Origin: Paenibacillaceae bacterium
Lineage (GTDB): Bacteria; Bacillota; Bacilli; Paenibacillales; Paenibacillaceae
Reading direction: 5' to 3'
NCBI GenBank assembly: GCA_900766135.1
Contig: CAAFUF010000012.1
Location: 1 to 64,000, forward strand
Length of the DNA stretch: 64,000 nucleotides
In this document: one piece after another, positions 40,411 to 49,291 of the stretch
Position numbering within the stretch: position 1 is the first letter of the stretch
How the letters are laid out: each line of letters begins with the position of its first letter
Program-made: the position numbers and the translations under genes
Notes under the pieces: generated by a model
What the model saw: only the letters and a program-made list of their open reading frames with translations
What the model was told of the DNA's origin: nothing
The model's database searches: none

Positions 40411-40449
40411 ACGAAGAACCGCGGGAGAAGTTCCCCCGCGGTTCTTCGT
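40411..40449. terminator. Bidirectional terminator between marR-type gene and efeU
   Basis: Arms ACGAAGAACCGCGGG / CCCGCGGTTCTTCGT with T-rich flanks on the plus strand. Confidence 0.8.
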
Positions 40450-40464
40450 TTCTTTCGGCGTCGA

Positions 40465-42330
40465 TTACATAGGCAAAGCCGGCCGCTTTCCGCGGTATTC
40501 CGTGGCAGCCAGCCGTACGACAATGAACAGAAGCAATAAGCACTGTGGCGCAAAGGTTTCCCAAGTCGGGTAAGCGCCGATCCATCCCGCCTCCGGGAGC
40601 CATGCCGCGCGGTGCACCGGGAGCAAACCGGCTACCTGGAGGGCATGGAGGCTTTCGCCCAAAAAGCGGATGACCAGATAATAAATGAACAAAGATGCGA
40701 TGAGCATGAAGGGCTTGATCGGCAGCTTGACACTAAAGCGGATGACGACGTAACCCAATATGGCCAAGGCGGCCGTTGCCCCGAGCATGCCGGTCAATAA
40801 CTGCCCCGGTTCGATCGACGGAGCCATCCCGATATAAAAGACGGCCGTTTCCGCGCCTTCCCGCAAAATGGCCAGCCCCGACAAGGCGAACAGAGACCAG
40901 AGGCTTCCGCGTCGGAGCGCTCCCCCGACCTGCCGGGCGATATAATCGTTCCAGGTTTGGGCGTTGGATTTGCCGTGCAGAAAATGACCGACCGCCAGCA
41001 TCATAACCACGGCCACCAATCCGATGATTCCCTCGAATAACTCTCGCGTGCTTCCCGAAGCGGCTTTGGCGATCAAATAGGTTAGGGCCAAGGCTAAACC
41101 GGCTGATAATGCCAGCCCGGTGCCGGCTCCGGCCCAAATCCAGCGCCGGGCTGCCAACTGATTCGCCCGCTTGGCGAAGGCGAGCAGGGCAGCCAATACG
41201 AGAAGGGCTTCAAGCCCCTCCCGAAGCAGAACAAGCGCCGCATCCCAGGCGGTGTAAGAGGTTTTGGCCGTTACCGGCTCCAAATCTGCCAGCATTTCGC
41301 CGATGACCCGCCCGGCCTGTGCCAGGTCGGGCGGGTCGGACAGCAGATCACTTTGCGCTTCGGTCATCCGGTTTTCCGTCGATGCGTAAACAGAGGCGGA
41401 AGAAACCGACACTTCGCCTTCGACCGCGGGCCATAGCACTATGAATTCCTCCATCTTTCCGGCGGCGGCTTCCGCATTACCGGCATCAACCGCATTGCCG
41501 GCTTCCCTGAGCAGGACCAGGGCGTCCGCCAAGCTGCCATTTTCACCTTGAGCGGCGGAAACGGCGGAAGTTTCGTCCAATCGTCCGTCGATGTAATTTT
41601 GCAGCAGGGCGGAAAGGCTTTGCAATTGCTCGGCGGCTTGCTCCGGTTTGGGCGGCTCGGCCTGCAAAGCGATACGGACCAAGCTCATGTGGGTTTCCGC
41701 TTCGCTGTACACGCCGAAATTGCCGCTGCGAATCGCCCCTTCCCTTTGCCCCCAACCGTCCGTAATCGCTTTATACCGGCTTTGCGCTTCGGCGAGGTCG
41801 TCGCGATTGATCGCTTCGAGCGTGCGATCCGCCATCTCGCGGAGCTGAAGGGCCGCTTTTTTGCCCGTGGCCGCGGCTTCGGCCGGCTCGCCGTCTTCGC
41901 TCATCCATTGATGAACCTGTTTAGCCAACGCGGACAACTGCTGCTTGGCCCGCTCGGCGTCTTGAAGCTCGATCGCCTTTCCGGCCTCCTCCAGCGCTGC
42001 CGAGATTCCGGAAGCCGCGTCGCCGGCAGAGGCCGTCTCCAAGTTGCTCCATGCGGCTTTGAAGTCCGCCAGTTCGGCGGCGGCGCGATCCCAACGGCCG
42101 GCTCCGACCTCCACGAGCGCGCCTCCGACCAGCGGGAGCAAGGAATCGGATTGCTCCGTTTTGGCGGCTTGGCTATCCTCGGCGGCGGCCGTCCCCGGGG
42201 TCAATCCCGCGAAGGCCAACAGGGAAGCGAGCAGCAACCAACCAAGTGACCGGGGAAGGCGGAATAAAATGGGCCGGGAAGCGCCAGTTCGGGCGAGGCT
42301 TCCCGGCCGTCCATTTGCGAATTGAAACAT
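40465..42330 (-). CDS. efeU: FTR1-family iron permease with long extracytoplasmic domain
   Basis: A 621-residue protein. A signal peptide (about residues 20-45) is followed by roughly 300 residues of helical, Ala/Glu-rich extracytoplasmic sequence, then the FTR1 permease with seven or so transmembrane helices. The two iron-binding REGxE motifs are REGLEALLVLAAL (about 385) and REGAETAVFYIGM (about 510). It imports iron oxidised or delivered by EfeB and EfeO. It is last in the efeO-efeB-efeU operon. ATG at 42330 follows GGGAG ten bases upstream. Confidence 0.9.
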   Translation of the reverse strand: MFQFANGRPGSLARTGASRPILFRLPRSLGWLLLASLLAFAGLTPGTAAAEDSQAAKTEQSDSLLPLVGGALVEVGAGRWDRAAAELADFKAAWSNLETASAGDAASGISAALEEAGKAIELQDAERAKQQLSALAKQVHQWMSEDGEPAEAAATGKKAALQLREMADRTLEAINRDDLAEAQSRYKAITDGWGQREGAIRSGNFGVYSEAETHMSLVRIALQAEPPKPEQAAEQLQSLSALLQNYIDGRLDETSAVSAAQGENGSLADALVLLREAGNAVDAGNAEAAAGKMEEFIVLWPAVEGEVSVSSASVYASTENRMTEAQSDLLSDPPDLAQAGRVIGEMLADLEPVTAKTSYTAWDAALVLLREGLEALLVLAALLAFAKRANQLAARRWIWAGAGTGLALSAGLALALTYLIAKAASGSTRELFEGIIGLVAVVMMLAVGHFLHGKSNAQTWNDYIARQVGGALRRGSLWSLFALSGLAILREGAETAVFYIGMAPSIEPGQLLTGMLGATAALAILGYVVIRFSVKLPIKPFMLIASLFIYYLVIRFLGESLHALQVAGLLPVHRAAWLPEAGWIGAYPTWETFAPQCLLLLFIVVRLAATEYRGKRPALPM

Positions 42331-42349
42331 CAATGAGAAACTCCCTTCT

Positions 42350-43696
42350 CTATAGCAACGTATCTCCGATATATCCGCCATCCCGGACGCCGGGAAAACA
42401 AGCAAATACGGCGCTTCCGACGTGAAGAATGTATTCGTTTAGCTTGTCGCTTTGCGCCAGCGTTTGCTGCATCGGGACGAACTGCTTCTGCAGGTCTCTT
42501 TGATAGCTGATGAAGATCAAGCCGGCATCAAACTGTCCGGTTCGGGCATCCAATCCGCCTGAATAGGAATAGCCGCGCCGCAAAATTCGGATCTTTCCGT
42601 CCATATGTGCGAGACGAGCATGGGCATTCATGGGAATGACGGGTTGCCCGGCGGCGTCCTTGGCGTCCAGGTTCAACGGCGCGAATTCGTCCGCTAAACC
42701 AAGGGGAGCGCCGGAGCCGCGATGCCTGCCGAAGGTTTGCTCTTGGTCGGCGAGCGAGGAGCGGTCCCACACTTCGATCCGCATCCGGATCCGGCGGACG
42801 GCCAAATAGCTGCCGTCTTGCATCCAACCGGCTCCGTCGCCCGGCTGAACCCAAACGGTATCCTTCATTGCCTGCTCGTCGGCGATATCGGGATTCCCCG
42901 TTCCGTCCTTGAAACCCATGAGATTGCGGGGCGTTCCGCCGGCGGGATCCGCCGTGCCGGTACGCTGAAAACCTTCCTGCATCCAACGCAAGACCGCGGT
43001 GCCGCGCGCGATTCGTGCCAAGTTTCGTACGGCGTGGAACGCCACCTGCAGATCGTCGGCGCAGACCTGCACCGCCAGATCGCCGCCGGACCATTCCGGT
43101 TGCAGCGCGTCGCCGCGGAAGGCGGGCAAGTCGGCAAAGGAGGCCGGGCGTTTGCCGGACAAACCGAATCGACCGTCGAAAAAGGACGGCCCGACACCAA
43201 AGGTCAACGTCAGCCTAGACGCGGATAACCCCGCCGCCTCGCCGGTATCGGACGGAGGCAGGTTCAGGCTGTCGTTATGGCTGCCGATCATCGCCCCTTC
43301 GCTCATCGCGGCCGCGGCGACTGTCCATTCCCGGAACAGCTTGCGCACATCCGGCAATGAGGAACGCGTCAGATCGAAGGCGGCGAGCACGAGGAAGTTT
43401 TGCGCCGGCGTCACGATGCCGGCTTGATGTTTTCCGTAAAAAGGAACCCGGGTTCCCGAAGGGGCGGAAGTGTTCGAGGTATTGCGGGAGGGAGCCAGCG
43501 CTTCCTTGGCCGCGATCAACCCGTAAGCGCCGCCTCCGCCAAGCAGGAGGCCGAGGCTCCCCATACCGGCGAGCTTAAGCACTTCGCGGCGGCTAATCCG
43601 CTCGTTCAGCAACCTGCTTCCGTTCTCCGGCAAGGAGATGGATGGCGGGTTGCCGTTTTGTTGCTGTTGCCGAGGTTCGGATTTCGTCTTGCGCAT
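42350..43696 (-). CDS. efeB: Tat-exported Dyp-type haem peroxidase EfeB
   Basis: A 448-residue protein. A twin-arginine signal SRREVLKLAGMGSLGLLLGGG starts near residue 34. The Dyp peroxidase motif GFKDGTGNPD (GxxDG) holds the distal Asp, and NAHARLAH includes the proximal haem ligand region, followed by RILRRGYSY. EfeB oxidises ferrous iron or releases iron from haem outside the cell. ATG at 43696 follows GGGAG that overlaps the efeO stop; a longer open frame runs back into efeO and is not used. Confidence 0.93.
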   Translation of the reverse strand: MRKTKSEPRQQQQNGNPPSISLPENGSRLLNERISRREVLKLAGMGSLGLLLGGGGAYGLIAAKEALAPSRNTSNTSAPSGTRVPFYGKHQAGIVTPAQNFLVLAAFDLTRSSLPDVRKLFREWTVAAAAMSEGAMIGSHNDSLNLPPSDTGEAAGLSASRLTLTFGVGPSFFDGRFGLSGKRPASFADLPAFRGDALQPEWSGGDLAVQVCADDLQVAFHAVRNLARIARGTAVLRWMQEGFQRTGTADPAGGTPRNLMGFKDGTGNPDIADEQAMKDTVWVQPGDGAGWMQDGSYLAVRRIRMRIEVWDRSSLADQEQTFGRHRGSGAPLGLADEFAPLNLDAKDAAGQPVIPMNAHARLAHMDGKIRILRRGYSYSGGLDARTGQFDAGLIFISYQRDLQKQFVPMQQTLAQSDKLNEYILHVGSAVFACFPGVRDGGYIGDTLL

Positions 43697-43700
43697 GATT

Positions 43701-44600
43701 TTAAACTCCCAGCAGCTTGCCCATATTGGACAGCGGTTCGGCCAAGGCGTCCAGATTTTGGCTAAGCGCCCGGACGTCTTCTTCCGAAAGCTCGTCGTAC
43801 CCGACGTAGCCGTCGCCGTTTTTGAAAGGGGCAAGTTCCTTCTCCAACGAGGCAAAGCGTTCCGCGATCTGTTTATCCAGCTCGCTGTCCCTGTTTGCGA
43901 GTTGAGGCGACAACAGCTCGTATATTTTCTTCGCTCCCTCCACATTGGCGGCAAAATCATACAGATCCGTACGGGAGTAACGTTCCTCTTCCCCGGTGAC
44001 TTTGGAGGTCGAAACTTCGTTAAGCAGCTCCACCGCCCCTGTGACTAACAGAGATGCCTGGATATCGACGGTTTCCACCAAGGCCCGCAGCTGTTTGGCG
44101 TCGTTCAACAAGCGATCGGCATATTCTTGCTGTCCGGCAGCAGATCCATCTTCCCACAACGCTTTCTCGATCCGATGAAACCCTCGCCATTCGGAGGGAT
44201 CGACGTCACCGTCGCGCGCGTCAATATTCGGGTCAAGATCGCCAAGCGCTTCGGCAATCGGCTCAATGCGCTCGTAGTGCATGCGCGCCGGCGCGTACAG
44301 GGCTTTGGCCGTTTCGAGGTTGCCACCTTTCACGGCCTCTGTGAATTTGCCGGTTTCGGTTACGAATGCATCGCATTCCCGAATGACGTATTCCCGGTAT
44401 TGGTCGATGGCGGATTGGAAATCCGCTTCAGCGACAGCGCCCCCGCCGGTTCCTCCATCTGCGGAGGGACTTTCCTGGGCCGTGGCCGTCGCGGCATTGC
44501 CGGTCTCCGCCGCCGAACCGTTGCCGCAGGCCGATAACAGCAACGCGGCCGACAGCAGCAGGGCAGCAGGAGTTATGTAACGAAATTTTTGATGATTCAT
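43701..44600 (-). CDS. efeO: EfeO-type iron-uptake lipoprotein (M75/imelysin domain)
   Basis: A 299-residue lipoprotein: signal peptide with lipobox LLSAC (Cys25), a Gly/Ser/Ala-rich linker to about residue 60, then the M75 helical domain with the GFHRIEKALWED motif (HxxE metal site). It binds iron outside the membrane and passes it to EfeU. The cupredoxin domain of Gram-negative EfeO is absent, as usual in Firmicutes. First gene of the operon, directly behind a Fur box. Confidence 0.92.
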   Translation of the reverse strand: MNHQKFRYITPAALLLSAALLLSACGNGSAAETGNAATATAQESPSADGGTGGGAVAEADFQSAIDQYREYVIRECDAFVTETGKFTEAVKGGNLETAKALYAPARMHYERIEPIAEALGDLDPNIDARDGDVDPSEWRGFHRIEKALWEDGSAAGQQEYADRLLNDAKQLRALVETVDIQASLLVTGAVELLNEVSTSKVTGEEERYSRTDLYDFAANVEGAKKIYELLSPQLANRDSELDKQIAERFASLEKELAPFKNGDGYVGYDELSEEDVRALSQNLDALAEPLSNMGKLLGV

Positions 44601-44654
44601 GATAAAGCCTCCTTAACGATGTGCGATAACATCTCATCCATGTATCTGCATAAA

Positions 44655-44676
44655 TGATAATGATTATCACTGTCAA
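44655..44676 (-). promoter_or_regulatory. Fur box and -35 of the efe operon
   Basis: TGATAATGATTATCA at 44655-44669 is a perfect 7-1-7 Fur box. On the minus strand TTGACA (44676-44671) immediately precedes it, so the box fills the promoter spacer and iron-loaded Fur would block transcription. Confidence 0.92.
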
Positions 44677-44713
44677 CAAACATCATAAGCGGAAGCCTTT
44701 CCTCCGTCAATAA

Positions 44714-44733
44714 AAATTTGAGATCTCAAATTT
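44714..44733. promoter_or_regulatory. Perfect 20-base palindrome upstream of glpK
   Basis: AAATTTGAGATCTCAAATTT. It lies between the Fur box and the glpK promoter region. The binding protein is unknown. Confidence 0.6.
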
Positions 44734-44779
44734 GAATGATTAGAGAGGAGCGGAGATGGCGCTCCGCATGCCTGCGGGT

Positions 44780-44810
44780 TATGATAGGGATATGAGTGTA
44801 AGCGTTATTT
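44780..44810 (+). promoter_or_regulatory. -10 box and cre-like site of glpK
   Basis: TATGAT at 44780-44785 serves as -10. TGTAAGCGTTATTT at 44797-44810 matches 12 of 14 positions of the CcpA cre consensus TGWAANCGNTNWCA, in the place for transcription roadblock. Confidence 0.45.
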
Positions 44811-44833
44811 CTAAAGCGAAACGGGGGAAATCC

Positions 44834-46324
44834 ATGGAAAAATATATCTTGGCCTTGGATCAAGGCACGACGAGTTCGCGGGCCATCTTGTTCAATCGGC
44901 AGGGAGACATTGTCCACTCGGCGCAGCGGGAGTTTCCGCAGTATTTCCCCGAACCCGGCTGGGTGGAGCAGCATCCGAACGAAATTTGGGGGTCCGTTCT
45001 GTCCGTCATTGCCTCCTGCCTGTCAGAATCCGGGATCAAGCCGAGACAAGTTGCCGGCATCGGCATTACGAACCAACGGGAAACGACGGTCGTCTGGGAG
45101 AAAGAAAGCGGCAACCCGATTTATCCGGCGATCGTCTGGCAATCCCGGCAAACGGCCTCGATCTGCGAGGAGCTGCGCGGAGCGGGCCATGACGCCTTAT
45201 TCCGGGCCAAGACCGGTTTGCTGCTTGATCCTTATTTCTCCGGAACCAAGGTGAAGTGGATTCTCGACCATGTCGAAGGCTCGCGGGAGCGGGCCGCGAA
45301 CGGGGAATTGCTGTTCGGTACCATCGATACCTGGTTGATTTGGAAGCTTTCCGGCGGACGCCTGCATGTGACGGACTATTCCAACGCGTCGCGGACCCTG
45401 ATGTACAACATTCACGAGCTGACCTGGGATGACGAGCTGCTTGCGCTCTTGGACATCCCGAAAGCGATGCTGCCCGAAGTCAAATCCTCGTCCGAGGTAT
45501 ACGGCACGACGATTCCGTATCATTTCTTCGGAGAGGAGGTGCCGATCGCCGGGACGGCCGGAGACCAGCAAGCGGCGTTGTTCGGGCAGGCCTGCTTCCA
45601 GCCGGGGATGGTCAAGACGACCTATGGAACCGGCTGCTTCATGCTCATGAATACCGGCAGCACTCCCGTCGTGTCCGAACATGGGCTGATCACCTCTTTG
45701 GCTTGGGGACTGAACGGGAAGGTGGAATACGCGCTGGAGGGCAGCATCTTCGTATCCGGATCGGCCATCCAGTGGCTGCGCGACGGGCTGCGCCTGTTCC
45801 GTGACGCGAAGGACAGCGAGGCTTACGCCGCGCGCGTCGCTTCGACGGAAGGCGTCTACGTCGTTCCGGCCTTCGTCGGACTCGGCAGCCCGTATTGGGA
45901 CAGCGAGGTTCGCGGGGCGGTATTCGGCCTGACGCGAGGCACGACGAAGGAGCATTTCATCCGGGCCACGCTGGAGGCGCTGGCTTATCAGACCAAAGAC
46001 GTTCTTGGCGCGATGGAACAGGATTCCGGGTACGCCGTGAAGTCCATGCAGGTGGATGGCGGGGCGGTTTCGAACGGATTCTTGATGCAGTTCCAAAGCG
46101 ACATACTCGGCGTTCCCGTAGAACGTCCGGCGATCGGCGAAACGACGGCGCTGGGTGCGGCTTTTTTGGCGGGTCTGGCGGTAGGCTACTGGAGCCATCT
46201 GGATGACATTGCCTTGTGCAAACGGCTGGAGCGCCGCTTCGAACCGGCCATGCCTCAGTCGAAGCGGGAAGCGCTCTACCAAGGCTGGCTGAAGGCGGTT
46301 CATGCCGCGATGGCCTTCAAATAA
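44834..46324 (+). CDS. glpK: Glycerol kinase
   Basis: A 496-residue FGGY kinase that phosphorylates glycerol with ATP. LDQGTTSSRAILF, GITNQRETTVVW, GTIDTWLIWKLSGG and GTAGDQQAALFGQ are all intact. The histidine in PYHFFGEEVPIAG corresponds to the residue phosphorylated by HPr in Gram-positive GlpK. ATG at 44834 is preceded by GGGGGAAA. No glpF or glpD adjoins it, so glycerol genes are dispersed here. Confidence 0.96.
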   Translation: MEKYILALDQGTTSSRAILFNRQGDIVHSAQREFPQYFPEPGWVEQHPNEIWGSVLSVIASCLSESGIKPRQVAGIGITNQRETTVVWEKESGNPIYPAIVWQSRQTASICEELRGAGHDALFRAKTGLLLDPYFSGTKVKWILDHVEGSRERAANGELLFGTIDTWLIWKLSGGRLHVTDYSNASRTLMYNIHELTWDDELLALLDIPKAMLPEVKSSSEVYGTTIPYHFFGEEVPIAGTAGDQQAALFGQACFQPGMVKTTYGTGCFMLMNTGSTPVVSEHGLITSLAWGLNGKVEYALEGSIFVSGSAIQWLRDGLRLFRDAKDSEAYAARVASTEGVYVVPAFVGLGSPYWDSEVRGAVFGLTRGTTKEHFIRATLEALAYQTKDVLGAMEQDSGYAVKSMQVDGGAVSNGFLMQFQSDILGVPVERPAIGETTALGAAFLAGLAVGYWSHLDDIALCKRLERRFEPAMPQSKREALYQGWLKAVHAAMAFK

Positions 46325-46351
46325 CAGACCGCCCATTTCTTTGCGGCACCG

Positions 46352-46380
46352 CACCATTAACCCTGTTCTTTCATAAGATG
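46352..46380 (+). promoter_or_regulatory. Sigma-K promoter of gerE
   Basis: CACC (46352-46355), 16 bases, CATAAGATG (46372-46380): mACm-N16-CATANNNTR. gerE is a sigma-K gene in Bacillus subtilis, so this serves as an internal reference for the other sigma-K-like sites in the window. Confidence 0.75.
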
Positions 46381-46442
46381 TGTTGACTGTATCCCTGAAC
46401 CTTGTTAAACCACAAAACCCGAGCAAGGAGGGGTGACGCATT

Positions 46443-46667
46443 TTGAAGAGCAGCGATCGTAACAGCAAATTTCTGTTAACTCATCGTGAACGGGAGGTCT
46501 TCGAGCTTCTCGTGCAGGATAAAACGACGCGCGACATTGCCGGGCAACTGTTTATCAGTGAGAAAACCGTCCGTAACCACATTTCCAACGTCATGCAAAA
46601 GTTGAATGTCAAAGGTCGCGCGCAGGCGGTTGTCGAGCTGATCAAGCTTGGGGAGCTGAAAATCTGA
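46443..46667 (+). CDS. gerE: Spore coat regulator GerE
   Basis: A 74-residue LuxR-type helix-turn-helix protein. LLTHREREVFELLVQDKTT, then ISEKTVRNHISNVMQKLNVKGRAQAVVEL, match Bacillus GerE nearly residue for residue, and length is identical. It activates and represses late mother-cell genes for coat and outer spore layers. Start is TTG at 46443 with AAGGAGGGG nine bases upstream. The promoter is sigma-K type. Confidence 0.97.
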   Translation: MKSSDRNSKFLLTHREREVFELLVQDKTTRDIAGQLFISEKTVRNHISNVMQKLNVKGRAQAVVELIKLGELKI

Positions 46668-46818
46668 CGGTAACCTACGTATGCGTAGAAAGCCGCAAGC
46701 CTTCTTTTTCACCCTGTAAGGGGGGAGAGAGGAGGTTTTTTTGTGTATATTCCTGGATTTGCCCCATCGTTCCTCAGGATTTGAAAAATGAGGTATGATA
46801 AGAACGGGTGAAATCACA

Positions 46819-48384
46819 ATGAAAATGCGACACGCGGCGGATGCTGCCGGGCTTGCGCCCGATACGAAATGGAGCCGGAAGAAAACGGCGGCCGCCAATT
46901 GGGCGGTCACGGTCGGCATGATCGCCATGGCGACGTTGTTGTCGCTTGGCTTCCGGTCGACCGGAATGCACGAATCGAACTTTATCATGACCTATATCCT
47001 GGGCGTATTGCTGGTTGCCAGGCTGACAGACGGGTATATTTACGGGATGGCGGCTTCGATTATCGGCGTCTTGGCGTTCAACTTCTTTTTTACCGAACCG
47101 TATTACACCTTCATCGCCTACAGGGCCGATTACCCGGTCACCTTTGCCGTTATGTTAGCCGTTGCCGTCATGACCAGCGCTTTGACGACCCGGGCGAAGC
47201 GGGAGGCCGAGAACTCTGCGGTACGGGAGCAACGAGCGCAAATTCTGTATCGGATCAGCCGCAGCTTGCTGGCCACGGAGAATATTTCGCAAATCGCGGA
47301 GACCGGCGTCGAGAACATCGCCAAATTGTATGGACGAATCGCCATCATGGCCACAGTCGACGAGGCGGGGCGATTGGGGGAACCCTACGTTCATGCCGTG
47401 AACGACACATGGTCGGACCTGTTCCACATACCCGGGGAAAAGCAAGCAATGGAAGCGTGCGCCTCGTTGGGGCTGGCGACCGGGTTCGGTACCGATCGCT
47501 TTCCCTCCGGCCAAGCCTACTATCTTCCGCTTCTAGGCCAAAGCGGCTGCTTCGGCGTCATCGGCATTTCTTGCCCGGACCGCAGGCCGCTTTCAGGGGA
47601 GCAGAAGAAAATGCTCGAGGCCGTCTCCTCCCAACTCGCCATGGCCATGGAACGGGAAAAGTTGCTGGACATCCAGCAAAGGTCGAAGATGGAGATTGAG
47701 CGGGAGCAGCTTCGCGGGAATCTGCTCCGGGCCGTTTCGCATGATTTGAGAACTCCGCTGGCCGGGATCTTGGGGTCGGCCGCTGCGCTGCTTAACCATG
47801 ACGATACGCTTGAACCGGAGGAAAAAGAGAAGTTGCTGCAGGGCATATACGAGGACACGAGCTGGCTGATCCATTCGATCGAAAACATTCTGAGCATGAC
47901 GCGGATGGACGAAGGAAACTTGTCGATCCATAAAAGCATGGAAGCGGTGGAGGAAGTCGTCGGGGAAGCGATCTCCCGGGTGGAGAAGCTCCTCGCGGAC
48001 CACACGATTCGCGTCCGCATTCCGGACGAGCTGGTCATGCTGCCGATGGACGGAATCCTGATCGAACAGGTGCTGGTCAACCTCCTCGACAACGCGATCA
48101 AGCATACGCCGTCCGGATCGGCGATTGACATCGATGTGCAGGCTGGAGGCGACCGGGTCGTGTTTGAAGTCGCCGATAACGGATCGGGCATTCCGGAGGC
48201 GTATTTGGATTCCGTATTCGACCGTTTTTTCACGGTGGCGGAAAGCCGTTCCGAAAGAAGAGGCACCGGATTGGGACTTTCGATTTGCCGATCGATCGTT
48301 GTCGCGCACGGCGGAGACATTTCCGCGTTCAATAACGAATCCGGCGGCGCGACGTTCCGCTTCGCATTGCCCCGGAAGGAGTGA
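46819..48384 (+). CDS. KdpD-like sensor histidine kinase lacking the N-terminal Kdp domain
   Basis: A 521-residue membrane kinase. Four hydrophobic segments within residues about 20-125 form a DUF4118 module, followed by a GAF-like region (about 145-290), HisKA with AVSHDLRTPLAGILG, and a HATPase with LVNLLDNAIKHT, DNGSGIP and GTGLGLSI. The N-terminal KdpD/Usp cytoplasmic domain (about 370 residues in KdpD) is missing. TATGAT at about 46794-46799 looks like the -10, which makes ATG at 46819 a better start than 46795. The following gene is its response regulator; potassium transport genes follow. Confidence 0.87.
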   Translation: MKMRHAADAAGLAPDTKWSRKKTAAANWAVTVGMIAMATLLSLGFRSTGMHESNFIMTYILGVLLVARLTDGYIYGMAASIIGVLAFNFFFTEPYYTFIAYRADYPVTFAVMLAVAVMTSALTTRAKREAENSAVREQRAQILYRISRSLLATENISQIAETGVENIAKLYGRIAIMATVDEAGRLGEPYVHAVNDTWSDLFHIPGEKQAMEACASLGLATGFGTDRFPSGQAYYLPLLGQSGCFGVIGISCPDRRPLSGEQKKMLEAVSSQLAMAMEREKLLDIQQRSKMEIEREQLRGNLLRAVSHDLRTPLAGILGSAAALLNHDDTLEPEEKEKLLQGIYEDTSWLIHSIENILSMTRMDEGNLSIHKSMEAVEEVVGEAISRVEKLLADHTIRVRIPDELVMLPMDGILIEQVLVNLLDNAIKHTPSGSAIDIDVQAGGDRVVFEVADNGSGIPEAYLDSVFDRFFTVAESRSERRGTGLGLSICRSIVVAHGGDISAFNNESGGATFRFALPRKE

Positions 48385-48388
48385 GAGG

Positions 48389-49090
48389 ATGGATGATAAA
48401 CCTATGATCCTGGTGGTGGAGGACGATCCGCCGATTCGCAATTTTATAGGCGTTTCCCTAAAGGCGCAAGGTTACCGATGTTTGGACACCTCAAACGGCA
48501 ACACGGGGATTTCCCTGATCTTGTCGCATAACCCGGATGTGATCGTCATCGATTTGGGGCTTCCGGACATGGACGGGATGGAGGTCATCGCCGCGGTGCG
48601 GCCGTTGACGAAAGCGGCGATCATCGTCGTATCGGCCCGCGGGCGCGAACGGGAGAAGGTGCTCGCTCTGGACAGCGGTGCGGACGATTATTTGACCAAA
48701 CCGTTTAGCGTCGCCGAACTGATGGCGCGGATCAGAGTCGCGCTGCGGCATTCCGGACAAAGGGAAGCGGTCCGCGACGATTCGGCCGGGGAATATGCCG
48801 TCGGCGAACTGCGCCTCGACTTTGACCGTCGCCGCGTCTTCCTTGCGGACGAAGAAATCCATTTGACGCCCATCGAATTCAAGTTGATGGCGCTTTTGGC
48901 CAAGCATGCGGGGAAAGTGCTGACCCATAAATTCATCCTGGGGGAAGTCTGGGGAGCGTTAACGGGCGACGACACGCAGTCGCTCCGGGTGTTCATGGCG
49001 AATATACGCAGGAAAATCGAGAAGGATCCCGCCCGGCCAAGGTACATCCTGACGGAAGTTGGCGTAGGATACCGGCTGGTGGACGAATAG
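48389..49090 (+). CDS. KdpE-like OmpR-family response regulator
   Basis: A 233-residue regulator. Receiver residues are EDD (11-13), phospho-acceptor Asp55 (VIVIDLGLPDMDG), and Lys104 (TKPFS). The C-terminal winged helix has LTPIEFKLMALLAKHAGKVLTH and LRVFMANIRRKIEKDP. It follows the kinase by five bases. ATG at 48389 has AAGGAGTGAG upstream; longer readings lie in the kinase gene. Its targets are likely the trk genes downstream, since kdpFABC is not here. Confidence 0.92.
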   Translation: MDDKPMILVVEDDPPIRNFIGVSLKAQGYRCLDTSNGNTGISLILSHNPDVIVIDLGLPDMDGMEVIAAVRPLTKAAIIVVSARGREREKVLALDSGADDYLTKPFSVAELMARIRVALRHSGQREAVRDDSAGEYAVGELRLDFDRRRVFLADEEIHLTPIEFKLMALLAKHAGKVLTHKFILGEVWGALTGDDTQSLRVFMANIRRKIEKDPARPRYILTEVGVGYRLVDE

Positions 49091-49092
49091 TG

Positions 49093-49138
49093 GAAGGGTC
49101 TGGCCCAAATCGGCTTTTGGGGCAGATCCTTCTTTTTT
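49093..49138 (+). terminator. Intrinsic terminator after the two-component genes
   Basis: Arms GGAAGGGTCTGGCCC / GGGGCAGATCCTTC, with TTTTTT following. Confidence 0.7.
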
Positions 49139-49148
49139 ATGTCGAATC

Positions 49149-49186
49149 TTAACAAGATCTTTACGGGATGAACCGGATTCTTAACA
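49149..49186. promoter_or_regulatory. OmpR/PhoP-type repeat site
   Basis: TTAACA (49149-49154), five bases, TTTACG (49160-49165), then TTAACA again at 49181-49186. An 11-base period of TTAACA-like hexamers is what OmpR-family regulators such as PhoP bind. Probably the control region for the 49.3-52.3 kb unit. Confidence 0.4.
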
Positions 49187-49291
49187 CTGATTTTATTCCT
49201 TCCTTGTTATCATTAACTAATGTCGTTCCCCGGCTGAGGCGGTGTCTGGCTTCACGCCGGAACAGGAAAATCGACGGGAGGAGTGAACAGC

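Noticed and set aside
43701..43960. Longer start for EfeB reaching into efeO
   Set aside because: The Tat signal would be internal; ATG at 43696 has a proper ribosome site and places the SRREVLK motif near the N-terminus.
46680..46740. Possible terminator after gerE (AAGCC...GCCTTCTTTTT)
   Set aside because: Stem too short and imperfect to call with confidence.
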